Below are positions 1-7,539 of a stretch of DNA of 34,771 nt, piece after piece. Below the pieces are notes generated by a model. The model was not told where the DNA came from. It made no database searches and worked only from the letters and a program-made list of their open reading frames with translations. The stretch comes from Planctomycetota bacterium. Lineage in GTDB: Bacteria; Planctomycetota; UBA1135; UBA2386. Position 1 is the stretch's first letter. Each line of letters opens with the position of its first letter. The position numbers and the translations under genes are program-made. Where the stretch lies: contig JAEUHP010000247.1 in the NCBI GenBank assembly GCA_016795295.1, forward strand, positions 1 through 34,771. The letters are read 5' to 3'.

Positions 1-485
1 TGCTCGTCGGGGGCTTCGCCATCTACGTGGCATGCTCTGGAACGGCTTGGCAGTTCACGTTGCCGGGCATGTTCCTGCTCGGCGGCGCCCTGGGACTTGG
101 CATGGCGCATCTTCGCCAGCTCCTTGCGACCTTCGGCATCGACCCGAGCCGTCCGTTGGTCGAGGTGCAACAGCAGTGCCTGCGCGTGCACGTGCTCGAC
201 CTGCGCACGGTGTGGACCGTGGCACTGCTGGCGCCACTGACGTGGCCGGCCCTGCTGGTCGTCGGCCTGGACCTGCTGGGCGTCGATGCCTATGCAGCCC
301 TGCCAACAGCCTGGCTGTGGGCCAACCTGCTGCTCGGTGTGCTCTGGGTGCCGCTGCTGCAGATCCTCGGTCGCAGGCTGGCGCTCTGGTCGCGTGCGCC
401 GGCACGCCTGCGCGCGATGGCGGAACTGGCGACCGGCAGCCAACTGCAGGCAGCGCACCAAGAGTCCAGCCGCTGGCGAGAGTGA
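1..485 (+). CDS. membrane protein, C-terminal part (5' truncated by window)
   Basis: The reading frame is already open at the first complete codon (base 3) and ends at a TGA at 483-485, so the true start lies upstream of the window. About 160 residues are visible. They hold three hydrophobic segments: one at the very start, one in the middle (VALLAPLTWPALLVVGLDLL) and one after it (WLWANLLLGVLWVPLLQIL), with polar connecting loops and a basic, Arg-rich tail that is probably cytoplasmic. A GTG at base 27 could in principle serve as a start, but it sits inside a hydrophobic run, so a 5'-truncated gene is the better reading. I do not recognise the family. The next gene begins 61 bp downstream on the same strand and may be co-transcribed. 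Confidence 0.6.
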   Translation, partial: LVGGFAIYVACSGTAWQFTLPGMFLLGGALGLGMAHLRQLLATFGIDPSRPLVEVQQQCLRVHVLDLRTVWTVALLAPLTWPALLVVGLDLLGVDAYAALPTAWLWANLLLGVLWVPLLQILGRRLALWSRAPARLRAMAELATGSQLQAAHQESSRWRE

Positions 486-546
486 CGTCGAGGCTGGCAA
501 ACCGTACTGCACCGCCCCCGTGGCAGCCTGTAGAGTTCGTCAGGCA

Positions 547-1764
547 ATGCCCCACGTCGTGCTCGTAGCGCCGTTCTTCAGTGACGTCATGCGCCACTGC
601 GTGCGCTGCTTCCTGGACCTGCAGGACACGCAGGTCGCTCTCCTGACCCAGGAACCGCTCGAACGGGTGCCCGAGGCATGGCGGCAGCGGCTCGCTGCCT
701 GCGAACGCATCGGCGACCCCGCCGACCACCGCCACATCGTCGCCGGTGCCGAGGCGGTGTGCGCTCGCCTGGGCCGCATCGACCGGCTCGAAGGCTACCT
801 CGAGATGCTGCAGGTGCCGATCGCCGAGGCGCGCGACGCACTGGGCGTCTCTGGCATGCGCGGCGAGATCGCCAGAAACTGCCGCGACAAGAACCGCATG
901 AAGGAGGTGCTGCGCAAGGCCGGCGTGCCAGTGGCGCGCCAGGCGCTGGTGCACTCGGCCGACGACGCGCGCGCGTTCGTGCGGCAGGTCGGCTACCCGA
1001 TCGTGCTGAAGCCGCTGGCCGGCTTCGGCGCCCGCAACACGCAGCGCGTGACGGACGAGGCGTCGCTGGCGGCGGCCCTGGCCGCCCTGCAACCTTCGGC
1101 CACGCACCCGGCCCAGGCCGAGGAGTTCGTGCAGGGCGAAGAGCACACGTTCGAAGCCGTGGTGCTCGGCGGCCAGGTCGTGTGGTCCTCGTCGACGACC
1201 TACGTGCCGCGGCCCCTGCAGGTGCTCGAGAACGCGTGGATGCAGTACGCGGTGATCCTGCCGCGCGCAATGCACCCCGAGCACGTGCGCGCATTCGCAC
1301 CTGTGAACGCACAAGCCCTGCAGGCGCTCGGCGTGCAGCACGGGCTGTCGCACATGGAGTGGTTCCTGCGCGAGGACGGCACGGCGGTCGTCAGCGAGGT
1401 CGGGGCCCGCCCACCCGGCGCCAACATCATGCCGCTGCTGCAGGCGGCGCACGGCGCCGATCCATGGGCGGCGTGGGCACACCTGATGGTGCACGGCCGC
1501 TGGCAGTTCCCCGAACGGCGTTTCGCCGCAGGCACGGTGTTCTTGCGCGCCAAGGGCGGCGGGCCGGTGGTGCGGGGCGTCGAGGGCTTTGCGGCCATGC
1601 AGCAACGGCTCGGCCCGGCACTGGTGGACGCGAAGCTGCCGCAGCCGGGGCAACCCCGTTCGCAGCACTACGAAGGCGACGGCTTCGTGCTGGTGCGCCA
1701 CGCAGAGACGCAGGGGGTCGTGCAGGCTCTGCGCACGGTGCTGGAGACGGTGACGATCGTGTAG
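547..1764 (+). CDS. ATP-grasp domain carboxylate-amine ligase-like protein
   Basis: 405 residues. The ATP-grasp fold is read from the order of motifs: DKNRMKEVLRKAGVPV near residue 115 (entry to the ATP-binding subdomain), YPIVLKPLAGFGARNT (nucleotide-binding lysine and flexible loop), EEFVQGEEHTFEAVV (hinge), and an acidic metal-binding end with Glu270 in MEWF and Glu284 to Asn293 in EVGARPPGAN. This is the general pattern of biotin-carboxylase and carnosine-synthase-like enzymes, which ligate a carboxylate to an amine or thiol through an acyl phosphate. Substrates cannot be read from sequence. ATG 547 is chosen because homologous-looking sequence (a beta-strand, PHVVLVAPF) starts there; an open frame upstream has no such content. 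A weak -10-like TAGAGT lies at 531-536. The preceding membrane gene is 61 bp upstream. Confidence 0.85.
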   Translation: MPHVVLVAPFFSDVMRHCVRCFLDLQDTQVALLTQEPLERVPEAWRQRLAACERIGDPADHRHIVAGAEAVCARLGRIDRLEGYLEMLQVPIAEARDALGVSGMRGEIARNCRDKNRMKEVLRKAGVPVARQALVHSADDARAFVRQVGYPIVLKPLAGFGARNTQRVTDEASLAAALAALQPSATHPAQAEEFVQGEEHTFEAVVLGGQVVWSSSTTYVPRPLQVLENAWMQYAVILPRAMHPEHVRAFAPVNAQALQALGVQHGLSHMEWFLREDGTAVVSEVGARPPGANIMPLLQAAHGADPWAAWAHLMVHGRWQFPERRFAAGTVFLRAKGGGPVVRGVEGFAAMQQRLGPALVDAKLPQPGQPRSQHYEGDGFVLVRHAETQGVVQALRTVLETVTIV

Positions 1765-1859
1765 GGAGCGCTGGACCGGGCTGCGTGGCAATGCGCCCTA
1801 CCGGTGGCGGCAAGCTGCCGCGCCCTGCGCCCACGAGCATCCGCGCGCCACGCACCGCT

Positions 1860-2144
1860 TCACGTCGGCGACCTGCCGTCCTGCCGTCCGTCCTCGAGGT
1901 CGATCTCGCGCATCACCCGCTCGAACTCGCTTTGGCTGCACAGACCTTTGGTCACGGCGATCCGCTGCACGGTTTTCACGGCCAGCGCCAGCTCGCCGAG
2001 CGCGCGCACCAGCCGCTCGTCGTCGACCTCACCGCGGGTGCTGCGGAGGGTTGCCAATTCGCCGCGCAGTTGCCGCGCTTCGTCGTGCGCACGCTCGATG
2101 CGGCTGTGCTGGTAGAAGTCGAAGATCCAGTTGATCAGGCTCAT
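1860..2144 (-). CDS. small hypothetical protein, probable coiled coil
   Basis: 94 residues on the minus strand, ATG at 2144. The N-terminus (MSLINWIFDFYQHSRIE) is aromatic and amphipathic. It is followed by a charged helical stretch rich in Glu, Arg, Leu and Ala that looks able to form a coiled coil, then a second helix and an acidic tail (MREIDLEDGRQ). No signal peptide or known catalytic motif is visible. The gene is divergent from the membrane-anchored gene that starts at 2286, with 141 bp between them. The codon pattern and the amino-acid composition (not the Arg/Pro/Ala-rich composition of shadow frames in this GC-rich DNA) support a real gene. The family is not recognised; a structural or adaptor role is only a guess. 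Confidence 0.65.
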   Translation of the reverse strand: MSLINWIFDFYQHSRIERAHDEARQLRGELATLRSTRGEVDDERLVRALGELALAVKTVQRIAVTKGLCSQSEFERVMREIDLEDGRQDGRSPT

Positions 2145-2285
2145 CGACGGATTCTAGCCCCGCGCCGGCCGATGGGCGCGCGGGACACTCGGCCCGCGCG
2201 CCGCACTGCCCGTGCGACTTCCCGCACCCAGCTGGCCGGCGCTCGCCGAGGGAAGAACCGCAGCGCTCCGGCCGTCCCACGCCCC

Positions 2286-2819
2286 ATGACGCGCTCCGTT
2301 CGCCAGGCCTCTGCCCGACCTGGATGGAAGCACCTCCTGACCACACTGTGTGCGGTCGGACTCGTGTACTTCGGCGGCCGCGCGCTCTACTTCGCGCTGG
2401 CCAGCGACACCACGAAGATCGGGCGACTGCTCGCCGACGAAGCCGCCGCCTTTCAGGGTGCCAACATCTTGCACCTGCTGCCCGGCTTCGCCACCGACTA
2501 CCGAGACGACACCACCGGGGCCGACGTGCGGTCGCTGCGCGCCGCCGTGCTGTGGCTGTGGCAGAACCGGCGCAACGCGCAGGGCGAGTTCGGCTGGCGC
2601 GTGGCCCTGCCCGAGGGCGCCGGGTTGGTCGAAGTCGACGGGGACGCCGCCACCGCGAAGTTCCCGTTGCAGCTGTTCGACCGCGTCGAAGCAGACGCCG
2701 AACCGCGGTGCGAACTGCAGGTCGAAGCCCGGCTGGCGCGGCGCAGCGGGGACTGGTGGCTGGTCGGCTCGCAACACGTGACGACGGCCGGCAGGTTGCC
2801 GCGGTCCGAAGGGCGCTGA
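2286..2819 (+). CDS. membrane-anchored hypothetical protein, single compact extracytoplasmic domain
   Basis: 177 residues. A basic N-terminus is followed by one hydrophobic segment at about residues 16-38 (LLTTLCAVGLVYFGGRALYF), which reads as an uncleaved signal anchor. The rest is a compact domain that begins with a helix (TKIGRLLADEAAAFQG), continues through an Asp-rich connection (DYRDDTTGAD) and ends in beta-strands (WRVALPEGAGLVEVDGD, CELQVEARLARRSGDWWLVG). This helix-then-curved-sheet layout resembles NTF2/SnoaL-like folds, but no catalytic residues can be assigned. ATG 2286 places the anchor at the N-terminus; the open frame further upstream is low-complexity and unlikely to be coding. 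Function unknown. Confidence 0.65.
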   Translation: MTRSVRQASARPGWKHLLTTLCAVGLVYFGGRALYFALASDTTKIGRLLADEAAAFQGANILHLLPGFATDYRDDTTGADVRSLRAAVLWLWQNRRNAQGEFGWRVALPEGAGLVEVDGDAATAKFPLQLFDRVEADAEPRCELQVEARLARRSGDWWLVGSQHVTTAGRLPRSEGR

Positions 2820-3045
2820 CAGGTCGCGACCGATCGCCATGTCGCGGTGCTCGGTCGCACCAGGGACAGCGTGCCGGGTTGCGACGCAACCGCCGACAGC
2901 GCGCCCAACCGGCCAAGGCGGGACGGGCCAGCTCGCGGCGCCGCCGCCCCAAGAAATTCACGGAAACAACCTTGGGACCCCGGCCCAGGTGCCGCTGGAG
3001 GTGGGTGAGCAGAAACCGCTCCTTTCTCACAAACCACTTCCAAAC
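2820..3045. other. intergenic region before the secreted hydrolase gene
   Basis: 226 bases without a convincing gene. An AT-richer patch (GAAATTCACGGAAACA, 2953-2968) stands out from its GC-rich surroundings and could hold a promoter for the gene at 3046, but I cannot place clear -35 and -10 boxes. GTGAG and CTCAC near 3005 and 3030 could form a weak stem around 16 bases. Nothing else is visible. Confidence 0.3.
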
Positions 3046-5145
3046 ATGAACTTGCGATCCTCCATCCTGTCCCTCCCCCTGCTGGCCGCCCCGCTCCTGG
3101 CGCAGGTCCCCGATGCCCGCGAAGTCGCCAGCCCGGCTGGCTACGGCTGGTACTACGGCGTCACCGAAGCGACCCTGGCCAATGCCACCAACGCCGGCTA
3201 CCGCATCACCGACATCGAAGTCGACTCGGTCGCGCCGCTGCGCTTCAACGCCTGCCTGATCCGCAACAGCGGCAGCAACCTGACCGGCTGGTGGTGGTAC
3301 CACAGCCTGACCGCCGCGCAGGTGTCCAACAACCTGTCGACCAACTCGGCGCGACTGATCGACCTGGAGCCGTACGACGACGGCAACGGCAACACCCGCT
3401 TCGCCTGCGTGATGGTGTCCAACACCGGCGTGAACCAGAAGGGCTGGGCCTGGTACTACGGCATCACCGCCGCGCAGGTGAGCAGCTACCTGAGCCAGAA
3501 CGGCGGTCGCCCGGTCGACATCGACCGCTACGAGATCGGCGGCACCACCCGTTACTCGGTGGTGATGATCGGCAACACCGGCGCCGACCAGCGCCCCTAC
3601 ACGGTGCTCTACGATCGGCCGTTCGCCGACATTTCGGCCGCCGTCAGCAACACCGGCCGGCGCCCCTACGACCTCGAACGCAACCCCGACGGCACCTGGT
3701 CGGCGATCCTGATCGACGACGTCGGCACCACGCCGTTCTACGGCTGGTGGGTCGGCATCGACGCGGCGACGGTGGCCTACAACATCGGCCAGTACGGGCT
3801 GCGGCCGATCGACATCGAGTGCTACGAAGTGAACGGCCAACGGCGCTTCGCGGTGTTGATGCTCAACAACAACAACGCGCTGTCCTACGAAGTCGGCCAG
3901 CAGATGCGCGCCGCCACCGACGGCCAGGTCGGCTGTTATCTGCGGCGCCTCGGCGGCAGCGAACTCGCCGGCCTCAACGAAGGCACCGTGTTCGAGCCGG
4001 CCAGCACGATGAAGACGCTGCACCACGCGCATGCCATGCGGCAAGTGCGGCTCGGCAACGTCTCGCTCAACACCATGCTGACGGTCAACACCAACTACTC
4101 CTCACCGACTTCGTCGTGCCCGATCGACACCGGCGCGGTGCAGGAACCGCTGACCACCGTGCTGCGGCTGATGATGGAGAACAGTGACAATGCGCGCACG
4201 CAGGCGGTCCGGGCGTTCTTCGGCCAGGCGGCGATCAACGCCACCGGCACGGCCCTCGGCATGACCGAGACCGAGTTGCGCCATCGCATCGGCTGCGGCG
4301 GCGATGCACTCGCCAACCCGAACGACATCACCCTCTACGACCTCGGCCTGCTGCACGAAGAAGTCGCCGGCGGCTGGCTGGGCAGTTGGCGCGACGAGTT
4401 CTACGACCACATGTCGAACAGCCGGGCCTGGGGCGGGATCAGCTCGATCGTCGACCAGGAAGCCGCCAGCCTCGGCATGTCCGCCCCGGCGATCAGCGCC
4501 TTCAAGGCCCTGATCACGGTCGCCAGCAAGGGCGGCAGCTACACGCTCAGCGGTGACGAGTACCGTTCCGGCTTCGGCTACGTGCAGGTGCCCTACCTGA
4601 CCGCGGGGCGCGTGCTGGCGCCGCGCGAATACGTGGTCGGCGCATTCGTCGCCAAGGCCAGCAACGGCACCAATGCGAGCAACGCTGTCAGCGCTGCGAT
4701 CGGCGAGATGCTGCGCGACGAACTGCGCGCCGCACTGGCGACCTGGGACGTCACCGCGGTGGCGGCGGCCTACGGCGGCAACTGCGGCGGCATGAACCAG
4801 ACGGTGTCGGCGGCGCCGCGCATCGGCACCACCGTGCAGTATCAAATGACCGGCGGGTTCCCCTGGCAGCTCAACCTGCTGGCGATCGGCTTCAGCGACA
4901 CGCAGAACCAGGGCGTGGCCCTGCCGCTGCACCTCGCGCCCTACGGCGGGCTGCCGGGCTGCTTCGCGCTGTGCAGCGCCGAGGCGATCGAGACCGGCGT
5001 CGCCGACGGTGCGGGCACGGAGTCGACCAGCCTCAGCTTCCCCAACGGCTACTGGCTGCTCGGCACCGAGTTCTTCACGCAGTTCTGGTCCCTGGACAGC
5101 CAGATCAAGACCAGCCGCGGCCTGCGCAACGTGCTCGGCTCGTGA
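3046..5145 (+). CDS. secreted polyglycine-hydrolase-like serine hydrolase (tandem repeats + beta-lactamase fold)
   Basis: 699 residues. ATG 3046 gives a clean signal peptide (MNLRSSILSLPLLAAPLLAQ). Residues 30-290 hold five repeats of about 45-50 residues with the pattern GW-Y-x-G-(I/V)-T-x-A-x-V ... RP-x-D-I-E-x-Y ... RF-x-V-x-M, like the bacterial tandem repeat family found in fungal polyglycine hydrolases. Residues 300-590 look like a class A beta-lactamase-type domain: Ser320-Thr-Met-Lys323 fits SxxK, Ser380-Asp-Asn382 fits SDN and Lys495-Gly-Gly fits the KTG triad. About 110 C-terminal residues form the beta-rich module seen in other secreted proteins of this window. A protease or amidase acting outside the cell is inferred; the substrate is unknown. 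The next gene follows after a hairpin. Confidence 0.8.
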   Translation: MNLRSSILSLPLLAAPLLAQVPDAREVASPAGYGWYYGVTEATLANATNAGYRITDIEVDSVAPLRFNACLIRNSGSNLTGWWWYHSLTAAQVSNNLSTNSARLIDLEPYDDGNGNTRFACVMVSNTGVNQKGWAWYYGITAAQVSSYLSQNGGRPVDIDRYEIGGTTRYSVVMIGNTGADQRPYTVLYDRPFADISAAVSNTGRRPYDLERNPDGTWSAILIDDVGTTPFYGWWVGIDAATVAYNIGQYGLRPIDIECYEVNGQRRFAVLMLNNNNALSYEVGQQMRAATDGQVGCYLRRLGGSELAGLNEGTVFEPASTMKTLHHAHAMRQVRLGNVSLNTMLTVNTNYSSPTSSCPIDTGAVQEPLTTVLRLMMENSDNARTQAVRAFFGQAAINATGTALGMTETELRHRIGCGGDALANPNDITLYDLGLLHEEVAGGWLGSWRDEFYDHMSNSRAWGGISSIVDQEAASLGMSAPAISAFKALITVASKGGSYTLSGDEYRSGFGYVQVPYLTAGRVLAPREYVVGAFVAKASNGTNASNAVSAAIGEMLRDELRAALATWDVTAVAAAYGGNCGGMNQTVSAAPRIGTTVQYQMTGGFPWQLNLLAIGFSDTQNQGVALPLHLAPYGGLPGCFALCSAEAIETGVADGAGTESTSLSFPNGYWLLGTEFFTQFWSLDSQIKTSRGLRNVLGS

Positions 5146-5146
5146 C

Positions 5147-5165
5147 GCAGCCCCGCGGGGGCTGC
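5147..5165 (+). terminator. hairpin after the secreted hydrolase gene
   Basis: A perfect 8-bp inverted repeat, GCAGCCCC / GGGGCTGC with a GCG loop, begins two bases after the stop codon of the gene ending at 5145. No U-tract follows, so intrinsic termination is uncertain, but position and stability suggest a transcript end or 3'-stabilising stem. Confidence 0.5.
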
Positions 5166-5193
5166 TTGCCAGATGCGGCGGTCTCGCTATTCG
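5166..5193 (+). promoter_or_regulatory. possible promoter just ahead of ATG 5201
   Basis: TTGCCA (5166-5171, five of six matches to TTGACA), a 16-base spacer and TATTCG (5188-5193) lie directly behind the hairpin, with ATG 5201 only 7 bases further on. Transcription would start at or next to the start codon, giving a leaderless message. Confidence 0.3.
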
Positions 5194-5200
5194 TGGCTGG

Positions 5201-7426
5201 ATGAAGCATGGCAGCCTCCTGCTGCTGCTGGTCGGCCTGGCTGCGTTGGCCGGCTGGTTGTGGCACGCGCCCGGTCCCGAGGAGACCGCCGGGCAGGACG
5301 TGCGCGGCGCGGCGGATCCGCAGCCGGCTGGCACCGACCGATCTGCAGCGAACGCTGCGGAGCAGCCGGATCCGAGCCGGACGGCGGTGACCGGGGCCGC
5401 GGACGAAGTCGATGCTGGCTTCACCTGCACCGACGAAGACGGCGAGCCCTTGGCCGACGCCGTCCGCGACGGACTGGTGGTCGAACTGCGCCGGGCCGAT
5501 GGCAGCCGCGCCGGCCACCAGAAGGTGGGCGTCTACTGGCGGAAGGGCTGGGGCAACTATGGCTGGGATCGAGGCCGCACCGAGGCGGACGGCACCTTTG
5601 CCTCGACGGTGGGACTCGTCCAGCACTTCGAGGAGTTCTCCTGCGCGAGCCCGGCCGGCGAATTCACGTTCCACGGCTTTCCGACGCCCCTCGCACGAGA
5701 CCCGCGCCGCGTGGTGTTCCAGCTGCCGCGATTGGCCACTATGCGCTTCGTGGTTCGCGATCTGCAAGGGGCTCCCGTGGCTGGAGCCTGGGTGCAGATC
5801 CAGACCCTGCCGCTCGCCGGTGATGGCTGCGAGAACATCCTGAGCCCGGCGGACCTCGACGACCAACAGACGGATGCGGAGGGAGTCCTGCAAGTCGAGC
5901 TGCCGCCGGGGACAGGCTCGGCAACCGTCTGCCTCGACGAAGGCGTGCCCCAACTGACGGCGGAGTTCCGGGTGCCGCTGGCCGGCGGCACTGTGGACCT
6001 GGCCTTGCCGCAACCGGCCCATCGCAGCCCGTTGCAGATTTCGATACAGGCGCCTTCGTCTGCAGGTGCGATGCACAAGGTCGAGGTAGCCAGTGACGGT
6101 CCGCCCCCGGCTTCTCGTTCGCCCCTGGTGTTTGGTGGCTGGGCGCCCACGCATGAATACAAGGTCCACGGCAGCAGCGGCGCGTATTGGGCCCTGGTGG
6201 ATGCACTGCCACTGCGGGTGCAGGCTCAGTCCAAGGCGGGCTGGCGGGCCAGCGCCAAGGTCGCTGCGGGCCAGCGCTCCGTGCAATTGGTGCTGCAGCC
6301 GCCGGAGCCGCCACCGGCAACAGGCCCGGTCGCGGAATTGGTGGTGACCGTGGTTCGCGACGACGGCCGTCCGCTCGCCGGTTGCGATGTCAGTCTCCAT
6401 CAGGCGCCGGAATTCCATCGCGAGCCCATCGCCGACTTGGATCGCAATGGCATGGCCACGGTGCGCAAGGCAGCCACCGGGGCGAAGCTGTGCATCCTGG
6501 CGAAAGCCGCGGGCACGCCCTTCGTTCTGTCCGACCTGCTGGAGCTTCGGGAGGGCCGCCAAACAGTCACCCTGGTGTTGCCAGCCGGCGGGACGGTCCG
6601 GGGCGTGGTCCTGGATGCCGAAGGCCGACCCGCCAGAGCGCAGGTGTCGTTGCGGCGACCGGAACCGTCCCTGGTCGGCATGGGCTTCCCTGGCGCCGCG
6701 GCGCTGCCGTTGTCCGCCAACGAAGATGCCAGGTGGAGCGGGGACGACGGCCGCTTCGAGCTTGGCGCCGTGGGGCCAGGCGAGCACGAGGTCTGGGCGC
6801 GCTACGATCGGCTGGCGTTGCCGGCCCGAGCCAAAGTGGTGGCCGGCGGCGAAGTCACGCTCCGGCCAGGCGAGGGCTTCGCCGACCTTCATCTCCTGGC
6901 GGTGCAAGTGGTGGGCGCCGAGCACGGCGAACCACTGCTGCGCAGTGGCATCCGCGTCCCCGATGCACTCACCGAAGTGTATTACGAACCGGAGCCGCGC
7001 TGCCATTGCGTCGCAGTTCGACCCGGCACGGTGTCGATCGAGGTCCGGGCACTGGATCATGTGAAGCAGATCCTCACCACGACGGTGCAGAAGGGGCAGG
7101 CGCCCCTTTTGGTGAGGATGACTCCCAGTCCCATGCGGCGGGTGCGCTTCGTGGATGCTGCCGGGGGCGGCGTGCGCGACCTGCTGGTGACGGCTATGGA
7201 TCCACAAGGTCAACCCCTCGACCTGCTCACGGCCTTGGGCACCGATTCGGCCGCTGCCGAGGTCGACGACAACGGCTGCGTGGAATTGCGTGGCCTGCCG
7301 CCGGGTGCCTGCAAGCTGCGCGTGGCATCAGGCCGTGACGAGGAGCAGGCGAAGTCGGCACGCGAATTCGATCTGCCGGCCGGGGCCGGGATCGAACTGC
7401 GGCACACGTTCTTCTGGGACGACTAG
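5201..7426 (+). CDS. membrane-anchored carboxypeptidase-regulatory-like repeat protein
   Basis: 741 residues. The N-terminus is a signal anchor (GSLLLLLVGLAALAGWLW, residues about 4-21) followed by a low-complexity Ala/Pro/Asp linker to about residue 70. The body is a chain of Ig-like beta-sandwich repeats of carboxypeptidase-regulatory-like type. Their marks are phrases such as DEDGEPLADAV, DLQGAPVAGAWV, DDGRPLAGCDVSL and DAEGRPARAQVSL, each followed by a GxF or GxC-L turn and a PPG-type loop (ELPPGTGSATV, GLPPGACKLRV). No enzymatic motif is seen. Such proteins are usually surface or periplasmic scaffolds or binding proteins. The start is set by the anchor and by a promoter-like sequence at 5166-5193; the open frame upstream overlaps the previous gene in another frame and is not protein-like. 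The ligand is unknown. Confidence 0.75.
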   Translation: MKHGSLLLLLVGLAALAGWLWHAPGPEETAGQDVRGAADPQPAGTDRSAANAAEQPDPSRTAVTGAADEVDAGFTCTDEDGEPLADAVRDGLVVELRRADGSRAGHQKVGVYWRKGWGNYGWDRGRTEADGTFASTVGLVQHFEEFSCASPAGEFTFHGFPTPLARDPRRVVFQLPRLATMRFVVRDLQGAPVAGAWVQIQTLPLAGDGCENILSPADLDDQQTDAEGVLQVELPPGTGSATVCLDEGVPQLTAEFRVPLAGGTVDLALPQPAHRSPLQISIQAPSSAGAMHKVEVASDGPPPASRSPLVFGGWAPTHEYKVHGSSGAYWALVDALPLRVQAQSKAGWRASAKVAAGQRSVQLVLQPPEPPPATGPVAELVVTVVRDDGRPLAGCDVSLHQAPEFHREPIADLDRNGMATVRKAATGAKLCILAKAAGTPFVLSDLLELREGRQTVTLVLPAGGTVRGVVLDAEGRPARAQVSLRRPEPSLVGMGFPGAAALPLSANEDARWSGDDGRFELGAVGPGEHEVWARYDRLALPARAKVVAGGEVTLRPGEGFADLHLLAVQVVGAEHGEPLLRSGIRVPDALTEVYYEPEPRCHCVAVRPGTVSIEVRALDHVKQILTTTVQKGQAPLLVRMTPSPMRRVRFVDAAGGGVRDLLVTAMDPQGQPLDLLTALGTDSAAAEVDDNGCVELRGLPPGACKLRVASGRDEEQAKSAREFDLPAGAGIELRHTFFWDD

Positions 7427-7501
7427 AGTCACGCCGCATCCGGATCCGACCCGAGACCCGGCGCGGCCACCTGCCGGCGCCGCAAGTTCCGCATGCAGAA
7501 C

Positions 7502-7523
7502 GGTGGGGACCCTCCCCCCCACC
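7502..7523 (+). terminator. weak hairpin between the repeat protein and the glycosyltransferase
   Basis: GGTGGGG (7502-7508) can pair with CCCCACC (7517-7523) around an 8-base loop, 75 bases after the stop at 7426. There is no U-tract. It may be a terminator or simply a C/G-run coincidence. Confidence 0.25.
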
Positions 7524-7539
7524 AGCTACCCTGCACCCC

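Noticed and set aside
2953..2968. AT-richer patch with a CCTTGGG nearby, similar to one at 17751-17770 and its CCTTGGG
   Set aside because: Only two instances, different distances to the start codons (about 78 and 62 bases), and weak similarity; this could be chance.
2029..4044. Minus-strand frame of 671 codons opposite the secreted hydrolase
   Set aside because: Composition is Arg/Gly/Val/His-rich with no domain. The plus strand has a signal peptide, repeats and catalytic motifs.
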